This document shows positions 7,541 to 14,978 of a DNA stretch of 24,091 nucleotides, piece by piece; position 1 is the stretch's first letter; every line of letters starts with the position of its first letter. The notes beneath the pieces are model-generated. The model saw only the letters and a program-made list of their open reading frames with translations. It was not told the DNA's origin and ran no database searches. Source of the DNA: UBA1794 sp964439955 (lineage in GTDB: Bacteria > Bacteroidota > Bacteroidia > Bacteroidales > Bacteroidaceae); assembly GCA_964439955.1 (NCBI GenBank), contig CAYTPX010000028.1:1-24091 (forward strand), read 5' to 3'. A program made the position numbers and the translations under genes.

Positions 7541-9382
7541 TCAATCTTTTTCCCCTTTTTCTCTTATGGCATCATCTATCAATTTGATTTTCTCCACTAC
7601 CAAGTTGAGCTCGGATTTCAATTTCTCTACTTTCTGGTTGAGTTCATTGACCAAGCTGTTTCCTTTTTGGGAGTTTGTGGATAAGAATCCTAAGTTGTTC
7701 TCGTAAGTCTGGATTTCGTTTTTCAGTATATCATAGTTCCTCGATAGTTCACGGCGTTTGCGCATGAGGTCAGAATCCTTATCGTTGCTTTTATTTAAAT
7801 CTTCGCGGTATGAATTGAGCCGTTGATTGAGGGTACTGATGTGGAGACGGTTGAATTCTTTGTCTACCAACTCGCGGAATCTATTGTATATCTTGTCTTT
7901 TTCTTTAAAAGGAACGTGTCCGATGGCATTGAATTCTTGGATTATTTTTTTTATTCTTGCCACGGCTTCGTCGCCTTCTACCGTCAAGTCGAGTTCTTCA
8001 AGTTGGGTTATGATTGCTTTCTTCTTATCTAAATTCTCGCGTTCCGTGTTTCTTACAGTGGAAGTTGCCTTGTTTTTCTGGTCGAAGAAATAATCGCACG
8101 CTGCGATGAAGCGTTTCCAAACGGTATCGGAATGTTTTTTCTGTACCGGGCCTATTTCTTTCCATTCCCGTTGCAGCTGGGTCAAAAGTTTGCTGGTGGC
8201 TTTCCAATCAGTACTGTCTTTTAACGCTTCGGCCTTCTCACACAATTCTTTTTTCTTTTCCAAGTTGGCCGCCATGTTCCCTTTCAGCTCTTTAAAGTAT
8301 TCACTCTTTTTGCTGAAAAAGCGGTCGCATGCTGTACGAAACCGTTCGAATAGTTTCTGGTTGGTCTTATGGGAAATGAATCCGATAGTCTTCCATTCGG
8401 CTTGAAGGTCAGTAATCTCTTTTGTCTTTTGATTCCAATCCGCAAACGTTTTCAGGCTGTCCAAATCAATCGATTCGATGCTTTCGCAGATAGCAACCTT
8501 CTTGTTTTGATTTTCTTGTTCTTCTTTTTTTAGGTTTTCAAAATGTTGTTGATGGCGTCGGTTAATCTCCGTTGAAGCGCTTTTGAAGCGTGTCCAGATC
8601 TCTTCACGAAGCTCTTTGGCCACGGGGCCTGTATCCCGGAATGATTGATGCAGTTTCTGGAGCTGGTGAAATGCGGAGACTATATCGGGCTCATCTTTCA
8701 ACTTTTCAGCAGCGGCGCACAGATTGGTCTTGATTTCAAGGTTCTTCTTGAAATCATAGTCCCTAAATTCTTTGTTTATTTTCAGTAGGTCGTAGAACTG
8801 TTCTATATAGAATTGATAGCTTTTCCATAGCTCGTTTACTTTGGAAGCAGGAACGGATTTGATGGAATTCCATTCGGTTTGGAGTTCTTTGAACTCGTTG
8901 TAGTTCTTATTGACATCTCCTGTTCCTTCCACCATTGCCTTGATTTTTTCAATGATGGCTTCTTTCTTTGCCAGATTCTCTTCTTTCTCTTTCTCGCTTT
9001 TCTCTATGAAAGAGTTCCGTTTTTCTTTGAGTGATTTCATCAAGTCTTTAAATTCCAACTCTTCAGGGGAAGGAATCGGCATGAACTCCTCGTCGTTCCC
9101 GTGTTCTTCGATGTAAGCTTGCCGTGCTTTTTCTGCAATGGAGTTGGCGAGTTTATAGAAAGCTTGTTTTGAGTGTTCTATATCGGAACGTTCGGGGCAA
9201 GTATCGTTTTGAAGCAAATCTTTCAGGTGGGTTATGATTTCTTCTATAGATTCATAATGGGGGGTATTGGCTTTTCCCGTTTCTTCAATGTTTTCAGGAA
9301 CTTCTGCCGGGACGATGATTTCTTCTTCATTGGGTACAAGCCCTGCCGTTGTTTGCTGGCGGTTCAAGTTTTCTTCGCACAT
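7541..9382 (-). CDS. DUF349 repeat coiled-coil protein
   Basis: A roughly 613-residue, highly charged helical protein made of several tandem DUF349 units. A pattern of W...FxxACDxFFxxK recurs (for example RFRTACDRFFSKKSEYF and RFIAACDYFFDQKNK). A C-terminal coiled coil ends in repeated Asn/Lys/Glu heptads. No catalytic motif or membrane segment is visible. DUF349 proteins are widespread in Bacteroidetes and Actinobacteria without a settled role. The start is uncertain: ATGs exist at 9490, 9412 and 9382. A -7 box TACATTTG on the minus strand (9447-9454) rules against 9490. I chose 9382 because the acidic MCEENLNRQ looks like the natural N-terminus, but 9412 is possible. Confidence 0.85.
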   Translation of the reverse strand: MCEENLNRQQTTAGLVPNEEEIIVPAEVPENIEETGKANTPHYESIEEIITHLKDLLQNDTCPERSDIEHSKQAFYKLANSIAEKARQAYIEEHGNDEEFMPIPSPEELEFKDLMKSLKEKRNSFIEKSEKEKEENLAKKEAIIEKIKAMVEGTGDVNKNYNEFKELQTEWNSIKSVPASKVNELWKSYQFYIEQFYDLLKINKEFRDYDFKKNLEIKTNLCAAAEKLKDEPDIVSAFHQLQKLHQSFRDTGPVAKELREEIWTRFKSASTEINRRHQQHFENLKKEEQENQNKKVAICESIESIDLDSLKTFADWNQKTKEITDLQAEWKTIGFISHKTNQKLFERFRTACDRFFSKKSEYFKELKGNMAANLEKKKELCEKAEALKDSTDWKATSKLLTQLQREWKEIGPVQKKHSDTVWKRFIAACDYFFDQKNKATSTVRNTERENLDKKKAIITQLEELDLTVEGDEAVARIKKIIQEFNAIGHVPFKEKDKIYNRFRELVDKEFNRLHISTLNQRLNSYREDLNKSNDKDSDLMRKRRELSRNYDILKNEIQTYENNLGFLSTNSQKGNSLVNELNQKVEKLKSELNLVVEKIKLIDDAIREKGEKD

Positions 9383-9446
9383 AATGGTTGATATGTTTTT
9401 AGAGTGGGTCATTACTTCTCGCGCTCTTCTTTTTATGATATATGGA

Positions 9447-9454
9447 CAAATGTA
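9447..9454 (-). promoter_or_regulatory. -7 box upstream of the DUF349 gene
   Basis: TACATTTG on the minus strand fits TAnnTTTG and predicts a transcript start near 9440, inside the gap after mgtE. No convincing -33 box is seen at 19-21 bp. It suggests the DUF349 gene is transcribed separately from rsmA-mgtE. Confidence 0.4.
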
Positions 9455-9493
9455 ATTTATATAATCAACTTGTTGCCCTTTTATTAACAATGT

Positions 9494-10840
9494 TTACGAT
9501 AATAGCATGGTTACAGATAGATAAATCATGACTCCTATGATGTCGTTTGCTATGGCGATAAAAGGACCGGTAGCGATTGCCGGGTCGATTTTGAGCCGCT
9601 CCAGTGTCATGGGGACAAGGGTTCCGAAGAGGGACGCAAACATGACTACGCAGAAAAGGCTGAGCGAGACGGAATAGGATACCGTGCTTGTCGGGCCGTA
9701 GCGTAGGAAATTATAGACATACATGAGCAGTGAAATCAAAGTAGCGTTGATTAGGGAAACAATCGACTCTTTGCCTATTTGTTTCAGAATGTCGTTCTCG
9801 TCTAACGAGTTGTTGGCCAATCCTTTTACGACGATAGCTGACGATTGGGTCCCGACGTTCCCGCCCGTTCCTCCAATTAGGGGGATGTAGACAATCATTT
9901 CCGGGAACCGCTGGATGACTAGGTCGAATTTTCCCAAGATAACGGAGTTGGCGATGCCTCCGAACATGCCTAGCAGCAGCCACGGAAGTCGTGCCGTCGT
10001 CTGCCGCAGAATATTGTCGTCCATGTCTACGTCTTGCGAAAGACCGGAAGCCAATTGGTAGTCCCGCTCGTTTTGCTCGCGGATTTCATCCATCACGTCG
10101 TCAACCGTGATTTGCCCCACCAAACGGCCTATGCTGTCGATTACGGGCAAGGCAACAAGGTCGTATTTTTCAATGGTTTGTGCCACGTCCTCAATTGGGG
10201 TGTCTACTTTTACGGAGATAGGGTCCCGTTTCATGACATGCTTTATTTTCGACACGTTAGGACTGGTTATCATGGTCTTGAGTTGGAAGACCCCCACGAG
10301 CCGTTCTTCGTCATCGATAACGTAGACATAGTGTATCTCGTCTGCGTCCTCGGCTTGTATGCGCATTTGTTTCAGGCTTTCCGGCATACTCCAGTTTTGG
10401 TTGATTGTCACCATTTCGGTTTTCATCAGTGCGCCTGCCGTGCCTTCTTCATATTTCAACAGGTCTACGATGTCGCTCGCCTGTTCAATGTCTTCGATGT
10501 GTTGGAGGACTTCTTCTTTCTTTTCTTTGTCCAGCTCACGCATCAGGTCGGCGGCATCGTCGGTCTCCATGTAGTCCACGAACCGTCGGGCTATCGTCTC
10601 CGAAGGCAACTGGTCGAGGAATTCTTTTCGCTTATCCTCGTCCATCTCCATAAGGATGTCGGCTGCCGTTTCATTGTCGAGTTGGCGGTAGATGAAGCGT
10701 GCTTCTTCGACATCCAGCTCATCACAGAGTTCGGCGATGTCAGCCGGGTGCATGTCCGCAAGCAGCGCCTTGATCTTTTCGCTGTCTTGTCCTTCGATGC
10801 ATGTGCGTATTTGCTCGATTTCCTTTTCCGTGATATCCAT
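9494..10840 (-). CDS. mgtE: magnesium transporter MgtE
   Basis: A Mg2+ channel of the inner membrane. The 448-residue protein has the standard order: an acidic MgtE N-domain (about 20-125, HPADIAEL...EMDEDKR...), two CBS domains (about 135-255) whose acidic faces bind Mg2+ and gate the pore, a plug helix, and five membrane helices (about 285-446). The pore signature GGTGGNVGTQSSA lies near 323-335. The length is typical. It starts 25 bp after the rsmA stop, so the two are probably co-transcribed; this rsmA-mgtE order is, as I recall, common in Bacteroidales. Confidence 0.96.
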   Translation of the reverse strand: MDITEKEIEQIRTCIEGQDSEKIKALLADMHPADIAELCDELDVEEARFIYRQLDNETAADILMEMDEDKRKEFLDQLPSETIARRFVDYMETDDAADLMRELDKEKKEEVLQHIEDIEQASDIVDLLKYEEGTAGALMKTEMVTINQNWSMPESLKQMRIQAEDADEIHYVYVIDDEERLVGVFQLKTMITSPNVSKIKHVMKRDPISVKVDTPIEDVAQTIEKYDLVALPVIDSIGRLVGQITVDDVMDEIREQNERDYQLASGLSQDVDMDDNILRQTTARLPWLLLGMFGGIANSVILGKFDLVIQRFPEMIVYIPLIGGTGGNVGTQSSAIVVKGLANNSLDENDILKQIGKESIVSLINATLISLLMYVYNFLRYGPTSTVSYSVSLSLFCVVMFASLFGTLVPMTLERLKIDPAIATGPFIAIANDIIGVMIYLSVTMLLS

Positions 10841-10848
10841 GCTTCCTA

Positions 10849-10878
10849 AATTATAAATAGGTGAATTATAAATAGGTG
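10849..10878. repeat. perfect 15-bp tandem duplication at the end of rsmA
   Basis: AATTATAAATAGGTG occurs twice in direct succession (10849-10863 and 10864-10878). The right copy contains the rsmA stop codon (10866-10868) and last codons; the left copy lies in the gap before mgtE. It looks like a recent slippage duplication. Confidence 0.9.
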
Positions 10879-11648
10879 GCCAGTCGTTTTGTAAGTGCGA
10901 TGTAGTCTTGTACGGAAAGTTGCTCTGCCCTTTGGTTGAAGAATTCTTCGCTTAAGATGGGGCATTCTTTCGGGAGCAGTGGGCGCAAGGGGTTGCGTAA
11001 TTGTTTCCTTCGCTGCCCGAAAGCGGCTTTTACGATTCTCCTCATCTGCCGTTCGTCGCATCCCAAGTCGTGGATGTGGTTTCGGGTTAGCCGTATGACT
11101 GCGCTTTTTACTTTAGGCGGGGGAGTAAAGACATGCTCATCGACGGTGAATAAGTATTCGGTTTCATACCATGCTTGTATCAATACGCTCAATATGCCGT
11201 AGGTTTTCGATCCGGGCCGGGCTGTGATACGTTCGGCCACTTCTTTTTGTATCATGCCGGTACACATAGGGATTTGGCCTTTATTGTCCAGCAGCTTGAA
11301 AAATATTTGGCTGGAAATATTGTATGGGTAGTTCCCGATCAATACAAAAGGCCTCCCCCCAAAGAGGCGGGGCAGGTCCATTTTCAGGAAATCCTCTTCA
11401 ATGATTTTCCCGTCAAGCCCGGGGAAGTGTTCTTGGAGGTAGGCCACGGATTCATTGTCTATTTCTACGACTTTCAGTTCCCGCTCTTTGCCCAATAAGA
11501 ATTGCGTGAGGACTCCCATTCCCGGTCCCACTTCCAGAACAGGCGAGTCCTCTGAAAACGGGTCTATCGTGTCCGCTATTTTTTTTGCAATCTCCAAATC
11601 GTTGAGGAAGTGTTGCCCGAGTGGTTTCTTTGGTCTTACTCTCTTCAT
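10866..11648 (-). CDS. rsmA: 16S rRNA (adenine1518-N6/adenine1519-N6)-dimethyltransferase
   Basis: Dimethylates two adjacent adenines in the loop of 16S rRNA helix 45 late in 30S assembly. The 260-residue protein shows the N-terminal KKPLGQHFL motif, the SAM-binding EVGPGMGVLT (about 39-48), the acidic VEIDNE strand end, EEDFLK, and the motif IV NYPYNISS (about 106-113). The C-terminal helical domain ends in SVQDYIALTKRL. An in-frame ATG exists at 11729, but the ATG at 11648 gives the family start MKRVRPKKPLGQHFL and lies downstream of the predicted promoter. Heads the rsmA-mgtE pair. Confidence 0.96.
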   Translation of the reverse strand: MKRVRPKKPLGQHFLNDLEIAKKIADTIDPFSEDSPVLEVGPGMGVLTQFLLGKERELKVVEIDNESVAYLQEHFPGLDGKIIEEDFLKMDLPRLFGGRPFVLIGNYPYNISSQIFFKLLDNKGQIPMCTGMIQKEVAERITARPGSKTYGILSVLIQAWYETEYLFTVDEHVFTPPPKVKSAVIRLTRNHIHDLGCDERQMRRIVKAAFGQRRKQLRNPLRPLLPKECPILSEEFFNQRAEQLSVQDYIALTKRLATYL

Positions 11649-11674
11649 CCTGTATTGTTTGTTTTTCCCGTTTT

Positions 11675-11709
11675 TTTGCGGTTTTATAGAGGGGATTGTC
11701 CTATATTTG
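11675..11709 (+). promoter_or_regulatory. promoter of the flippase-like gene
   Basis: TATATTTG (11702-11709) is a perfect TAnnTTTG box. A TTTG (11675-11678) lies 23 bp upstream, slightly longer than the usual 19-21. Transcription would begin near 11716, about 19 bases before the ATG at 11735. Confidence 0.5.
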
Positions 11710-11716
11710 CGGTATG

Positions 11717-11724
11717 CAAAGGTA
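11717..11724 (-). promoter_or_regulatory. -7 box of the rsmA promoter
   Basis: TACCTTTG on the minus strand, identical to the -7 box of the tRNA-Arg promoter. Predicted start near 11710 and a leader of about 60 bases to the rsmA ATG at 11648. No clear -33 box. It sits only 7 bp from the -7 box of the opposite-strand promoter. Confidence 0.45.
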
Positions 11725-11734
11725 GGCATTTGAG

Positions 11735-12736
11735 ATGAAAAACCTATTTAAAAACTTATTTAAAGTCATTTTCCCGTTCGTTTTCGGGGGGATTATTCTC
11801 TGGTGGGTTTATCGTGATTTCAATTTCTCGCAGGCATTGGAAGCATTATGGAAGATGAATTGGTTTTGGATGTTCGCTTCTTGGGCATTCGAGGTCTTGA
11901 GCCATGTGCTTCGGGGCTTGCGTTGGCGCCAAGCATTGGAGCCGTTGGGCGTCCGCCCGCGCATGGGCAATTGCATCAACGCGATATTTTTTTCCTATGC
12001 TTCCAATTTTGTCATTCCCCGCTTAGGCGAAGTGTCGCGTTGTGGGGTGTTGGCCAAGTATGATGGCGTGTCTTTTACGAAATCCTTGGGGACGGTCGTC
12101 ACGGAGCGTTTGGTGGATGGGCTGATTTTAGGTGGCATGATTTGTTCCATCCTGTTGCTCCAGGCCGATGTCTTCACTCGTTTTTTCGACCGTACGGGAA
12201 CGAACCTGCATGAATTGGAGGCCTTCTTCACCTCGTCCGCTTTTGGAATCATGGCGGTATGCGTGTTGGCTATTTTAGTCCTACTGTTTTTCTTAATCCG
12301 CTCTTTGTCCTTTTTCCAAAAAGTGCGGACGCTTTTCCGCAATTTGTGGGAGGGAATCCTTTCGTTGCGCAAGGTGGACAACTTGCCCCTCTTTGTCTTT
12401 TTGTCAGTCGCAATATGGGGGTGCTATTTCTTGCAGTTTTATTTGCCTTTTTTCTGCTTCGCTTCTACGGCGAGCCTTTCGCTTCCGGCCGCTTTCGCCA
12501 TTTTTGCCGCCGGTAGCGTGGCGGTGATTGTCCCCACGCCCAATGGCGCAGGGTCATGGCATTTTGCCATCATCAGCATGATGTTGCTCTATGGTGTCCC
12601 GGATGGCGAGGCTGGTTCGTTTGCCCTGATAGTACATGGCAGCCAGACGCTCATGCTGATTTTGTTAGGAGTATGGGCGTTGGTAGTCCTCCCGTTGGCA
12701 AACGGGAAGAGGGAAAAGGCAGGTCGCCCGAGGTAG
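11735..12736 (+). CDS. flippase-like integral membrane protein (LPG-synthase TM / UPF0104 family)
   Basis: A 333-residue protein with seven or eight hydrophobic helices. It matches the membrane domain shared by lysylphosphatidylglycerol synthases and lipid flippase-like proteins: WRQALEPLG, FFSYASNFVIPRLGEVSRCGVLAKYDG near residues 87-114, TERLVDGLILG, and the C-terminal PTPNGAGSWHF motif. There is no soluble aminoacyltransferase domain, so it is not a full MprF. A role in lipid or polyprenyl-linked precursor handling is plausible but unproven. It diverges from rsmA and converges on the membrane protein at 12852. Confidence 0.85.
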   Translation: MKNLFKNLFKVIFPFVFGGIILWWVYRDFNFSQALEALWKMNWFWMFASWAFEVLSHVLRGLRWRQALEPLGVRPRMGNCINAIFFSYASNFVIPRLGEVSRCGVLAKYDGVSFTKSLGTVVTERLVDGLILGGMICSILLLQADVFTRFFDRTGTNLHELEAFFTSSAFGIMAVCVLAILVLLFFLIRSLSFFQKVRTLFRNLWEGILSLRKVDNLPLFVFLSVAIWGCYFLQFYLPFFCFASTASLSLPAAFAIFAAGSVAVIVPTPNGAGSWHFAIISMMLLYGVPDGEAGSFALIVHGSQTLMLILLGVWALVVLPLANGKREKAGRPR

Positions 12737-12758
12737 ACTAAGGGATGGATGCGCCCTC

Positions 12759-12794
12759 GCCGGTTTCCGTCCCGTTTGTGCCGGGGACGGCGGC
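12759..12794 (+). terminator. stable hairpin between convergent genes, possible terminator
   Basis: CCGTCCC (12767-12773) pairs with GGGACGG (12784-12790), extended by GCCG (12759-12762) with CGGC (12791-12794) across a small bulge. It sits between two convergent stops (12736 and 12852). There is no T-run, so intrinsic termination would be inefficient. Confidence 0.35.
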
Positions 12795-12851
12795 TCTCCA
12801 TAGCCCGGGGTGTCGCCCTTCCCGCTATTGCATGAATTGGGTGTCGCCCGT

Positions 12852-13697
12852 TTACGGTTGGGAAATCTCTTGGCTTCGGCGGGCAAGCAGCGATAGGACG
12901 TAATGGAATCCTCCCGTCGTGGCGTAGATGACAGCAAAGCAATACACCCAGTTCTTGAGCAGGCTGCAGAAAAAGAAGAGAGCCGGATAGTAACGGGGCA
13001 GGAGCATTTCGCCGTTCCCGCTTTGGAGTGCGTAAGAGGAGGCAGCTTGGTTGGCCAAAAATGTTATCGAAAAGGGCAGGCTGCTGATGAATATTCCGAG
13101 AATTGCCAATATGGCCAAAATGAAAAACGTCCCGAAGAAGCGTGCCCAATAGCGGCTTCCTGTCCGGAAGCCTTCTTTCAGGGCTTCTTTCAATATGCCT
13201 TTTTCCTGTCCGCTTTCCCTCTTTATGGCCGCGAAGAAGAGAAACAGGAAGAGGGGGATGTATGAGTAAAAAAAGATGGGTGCGGTGACAACCATGAGCA
13301 GTATGGCCAAAGCATACGTGGGCAGTAGCCTTACGGAGCGTGCGGCCGCTTCCCTGAGCGTGTTTTTGTAGGTTGTGGCCGAGAATGCCCGTGGAGGTGA
13401 GAACACCAGTGCGTATGAAAGGGAATAGAGGTAGAGCGGCAATATTGCGGAAACGAGGAATGTCGCGATCGAGATGGAAAGGTCAGCAAGGCTCGGGGCC
13501 GTATGTTCCGGGCGAAGGAGGAAACGGACGATTACCCCCTGTAGGGCGAAATCTCCCGCCGTGTAGAGCAAAGCGCAGGGAAAGCACGCACAGAGTATCA
13601 AAAGGAAACCGGAAGTGAATGAATGTAGCGGAAGCGAGAGAACCTGTTTCAGCGTTTTCTTCTCCAAAGGAATGGGTATTTGCTCCAAAAGTTCCAT
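12852..13697 (-). CDS. multi-pass membrane protein of unknown function
   Basis: I do not recognise this 281-residue protein by name. It has about six hydrophobic segments: near 23-45, 73-98, 120-150, 181-205, 238-255 and 255-275. An amphipathic stretch (AAIKRESGQEKGILKEALKEGFRTG) lies in the middle. The pattern resembles YciC/DUF975-like six-helix envelope proteins, but no motif settles it. The open frame continues to 13916, but that extension would cross the divergent oxidoreductase start. The ATG at 13697 follows a promoter-like CTTG-N20-TACTTTCG. Confidence 0.72.
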   Translation of the reverse strand: MELLEQIPIPLEKKTLKQVLSLPLHSFTSGFLLILCACFPCALLYTAGDFALQGVIVRFLLRPEHTAPSLADLSISIATFLVSAILPLYLYSLSYALVFSPPRAFSATTYKNTLREAAARSVRLLPTYALAILLMVVTAPIFFYSYIPLFLFLFFAAIKRESGQEKGILKEALKEGFRTGSRYWARFFGTFFILAILAILGIFISSLPFSITFLANQAASSYALQSGNGEMLLPRYYPALFFFCSLLKNWVYCFAVIYATTGGFHYVLSLLARRSQEISQP

Positions 13698-13728
13698 AGT
13701 CCAGCCTGTCAATGCCTGAAAGATGGGG

Positions 13729-13760
13729 CGAAAGTAGGGGAAATATGATATATTTGCAAG
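13729..13760 (-). promoter_or_regulatory. promoter of the six-helix membrane protein gene
   Basis: On the minus strand CTTG (13757-13760) is followed after exactly 20 bp by TACTTTCG (13729-13736), one mismatch from TAnnTTTG. The predicted start is near 13722, about 25 bases before the ATG at 13697. Confidence 0.5.
13749..13756 (+). promoter_or_regulatory. -7 box of the Gfo/Idh/MocA gene
   Basis: TATATTTG, a perfect TAnnTTTG, lies 23 bp before the chosen start (13780). No -33 box is seen at the usual distance. It falls inside the opposite-strand promoter (between that promoter's -33 and -7 boxes), so the two promoters physically overlap. Confidence 0.45.
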
Positions 13761-13779
13761 CAAAATGTTACTAAAAAAG

Positions 13780-14772
13780 ATGAACCGGTTAGAGCAAGTG
13801 AATTGGGGGTTTGTCGGGTGCGGAGAGGTGACGGCCAAAAAGAGCGGCCCCGCTTTCAACAAAATCCCGGGGAGCAAGGTTGTGGCCGTGATGAGCCGCG
13901 ACGGGGAGAAAGCCAAACGTTATGCCGAACAGCGGGGCATCCCCCGTTGGTATGCCGATGCGACGGAGTTGATCAACGACCCGGAAGTGAACGCGGTCTA
14001 CATCGCGACGCCTCCTTCTTCGCACGCCACGTATGCCATCATGGCCATGAAGGCGGGGAAACCCTGCTATATAGAGAAACCGATGTGCAGCACTTATGAA
14101 GAATGTACGCGCGTGAACCGTATCTCGCAAGAGACGGGAATCCCTTGTTTCGTGGCTTATTACAGGCGTTTCTTGCCTTATTTTCAGCAAGTCAAGCGTT
14201 TGGTGGACATGCAGGCCATAGGGCGTACGATCAACGTGCAGGTACGTTTGGCGCAGCCGCCCCGCGATTTGGACTACAACAGCAGCAACCTCCCTTGGCG
14301 CCTGCAGCCGGATATTGCGGGCGGCGGTTATTTTTATGACTTGGCATCCCACCAGATCGATTTACTCCAGGACATGTTTGGTTGCATCATCCAAGCGGAA
14401 GGGTTCAAGACGAACTTGGGGGGTATTTACAAGACCACGGAAGATACGGTGAGCGCCTGTTACCAGTTTGAAAACGGCTTGGTAGGTTCCGGCTCTTGGT
14501 GTTTCGTGGCGCATGAGTCTGCCAAGGAAGACCGGATTGAAATCATCGGCGACCGGGGGATGATAAGTTTCTCCACTTTCTGTTTCGACCCGGTTGAGCT
14601 GCATACGGAGAAGGGCGAGGAACTGCTTCCCGTGGAGAATCCCCAATTTGTCCAAGAGCCCTTGATTGAATTGGTGGTGCGCCATTTGCAGGGGTTGGCC
14701 ACATGTCCGGTGGACGGGTTGTCTGCGACGACAACGAATTGGGTCATGGATAAGATTCTGGGCAAGCTGTAA
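13780..14772 (+). CDS. Gfo/Idh/MocA family NAD(P)-dependent oxidoreductase
   Basis: A 330-residue sugar/cyclitol-type dehydrogenase. The N-terminal Rossmann fold begins with WGFVGCGEV (Gly10/Gly13/Gly15). The conserved EKP motif is at 99-101 with catalytic Lys100 (CYIEKPMCS). The substrate-side GGGYFYDLASHQIDLL places Asp187 and His191 where the family has its catalytic Asp/His pair. The C-terminal alpha/beta domain covers about 125-325. The true substrate (sugar, inositol, UDP-sugar) cannot be read from the sequence. An ATG at 13765 would add five residues (MLLKK); I chose 13780 because the predicted transcript starts near 13762. It lies 206 bp before the GH127 gene, which has its own promoter. 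Confidence 0.92.
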   Translation: MNRLEQVNWGFVGCGEVTAKKSGPAFNKIPGSKVVAVMSRDGEKAKRYAEQRGIPRWYADATELINDPEVNAVYIATPPSSHATYAIMAMKAGKPCYIEKPMCSTYEECTRVNRISQETGIPCFVAYYRRFLPYFQQVKRLVDMQAIGRTINVQVRLAQPPRDLDYNSSNLPWRLQPDIAGGGYFYDLASHQIDLLQDMFGCIIQAEGFKTNLGGIYKTTEDTVSACYQFENGLVGSGSWCFVAHESAKEDRIEIIGDRGMISFSTFCFDPVELHTEKGEELLPVENPQFVQEPLIELVVRHLQGLATCPVDGLSATTTNWVMDKILGKL

Positions 14773-14869
14773 GGACAAAGATTGCCCGCCGGGGAGGTAT
14801 TATGGTGGGGCATTTGGAAAAGTGTGTGAGCCAAAAGGTTGGGAGCGCCATCGGAATTTTAGAAAAGTG

Positions 14870-14902
14870 CTTGCGCTTTTTCAAAAAAACGCAGTATATT
14901 TG
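14870..14902 (+). promoter_or_regulatory. promoter of the GH127 gene
   Basis: CTTG (14870-14873), 21 bp, then TATATTTG (14895-14902), a good Bacteroidetes promoter. The predicted start is near 14909, giving a leader of about 70 bases before the ATG at 14979. Confidence 0.62.
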
Positions 14903-14915
14903 CCGAATAGTATAA

Positions 14916-14939
14916 AGTTTAGATTCGGATAGACTTTAT
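14916..14939 (+). other. hairpin in the GH127 5' leader
   Basis: AAAGTTTA pairs with TAGACTTT (one G-T pair) around the loop GATTCGGA, within the predicted 5' untranslated leader. It could influence mRNA stability or translation, or be incidental. There is no T-run, so it is not a terminator. Confidence 0.4.
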
Positions 14940-14978
14940 TGGGTGCTTAAAAACAACTTCTAAAATCTATAATCTGGT

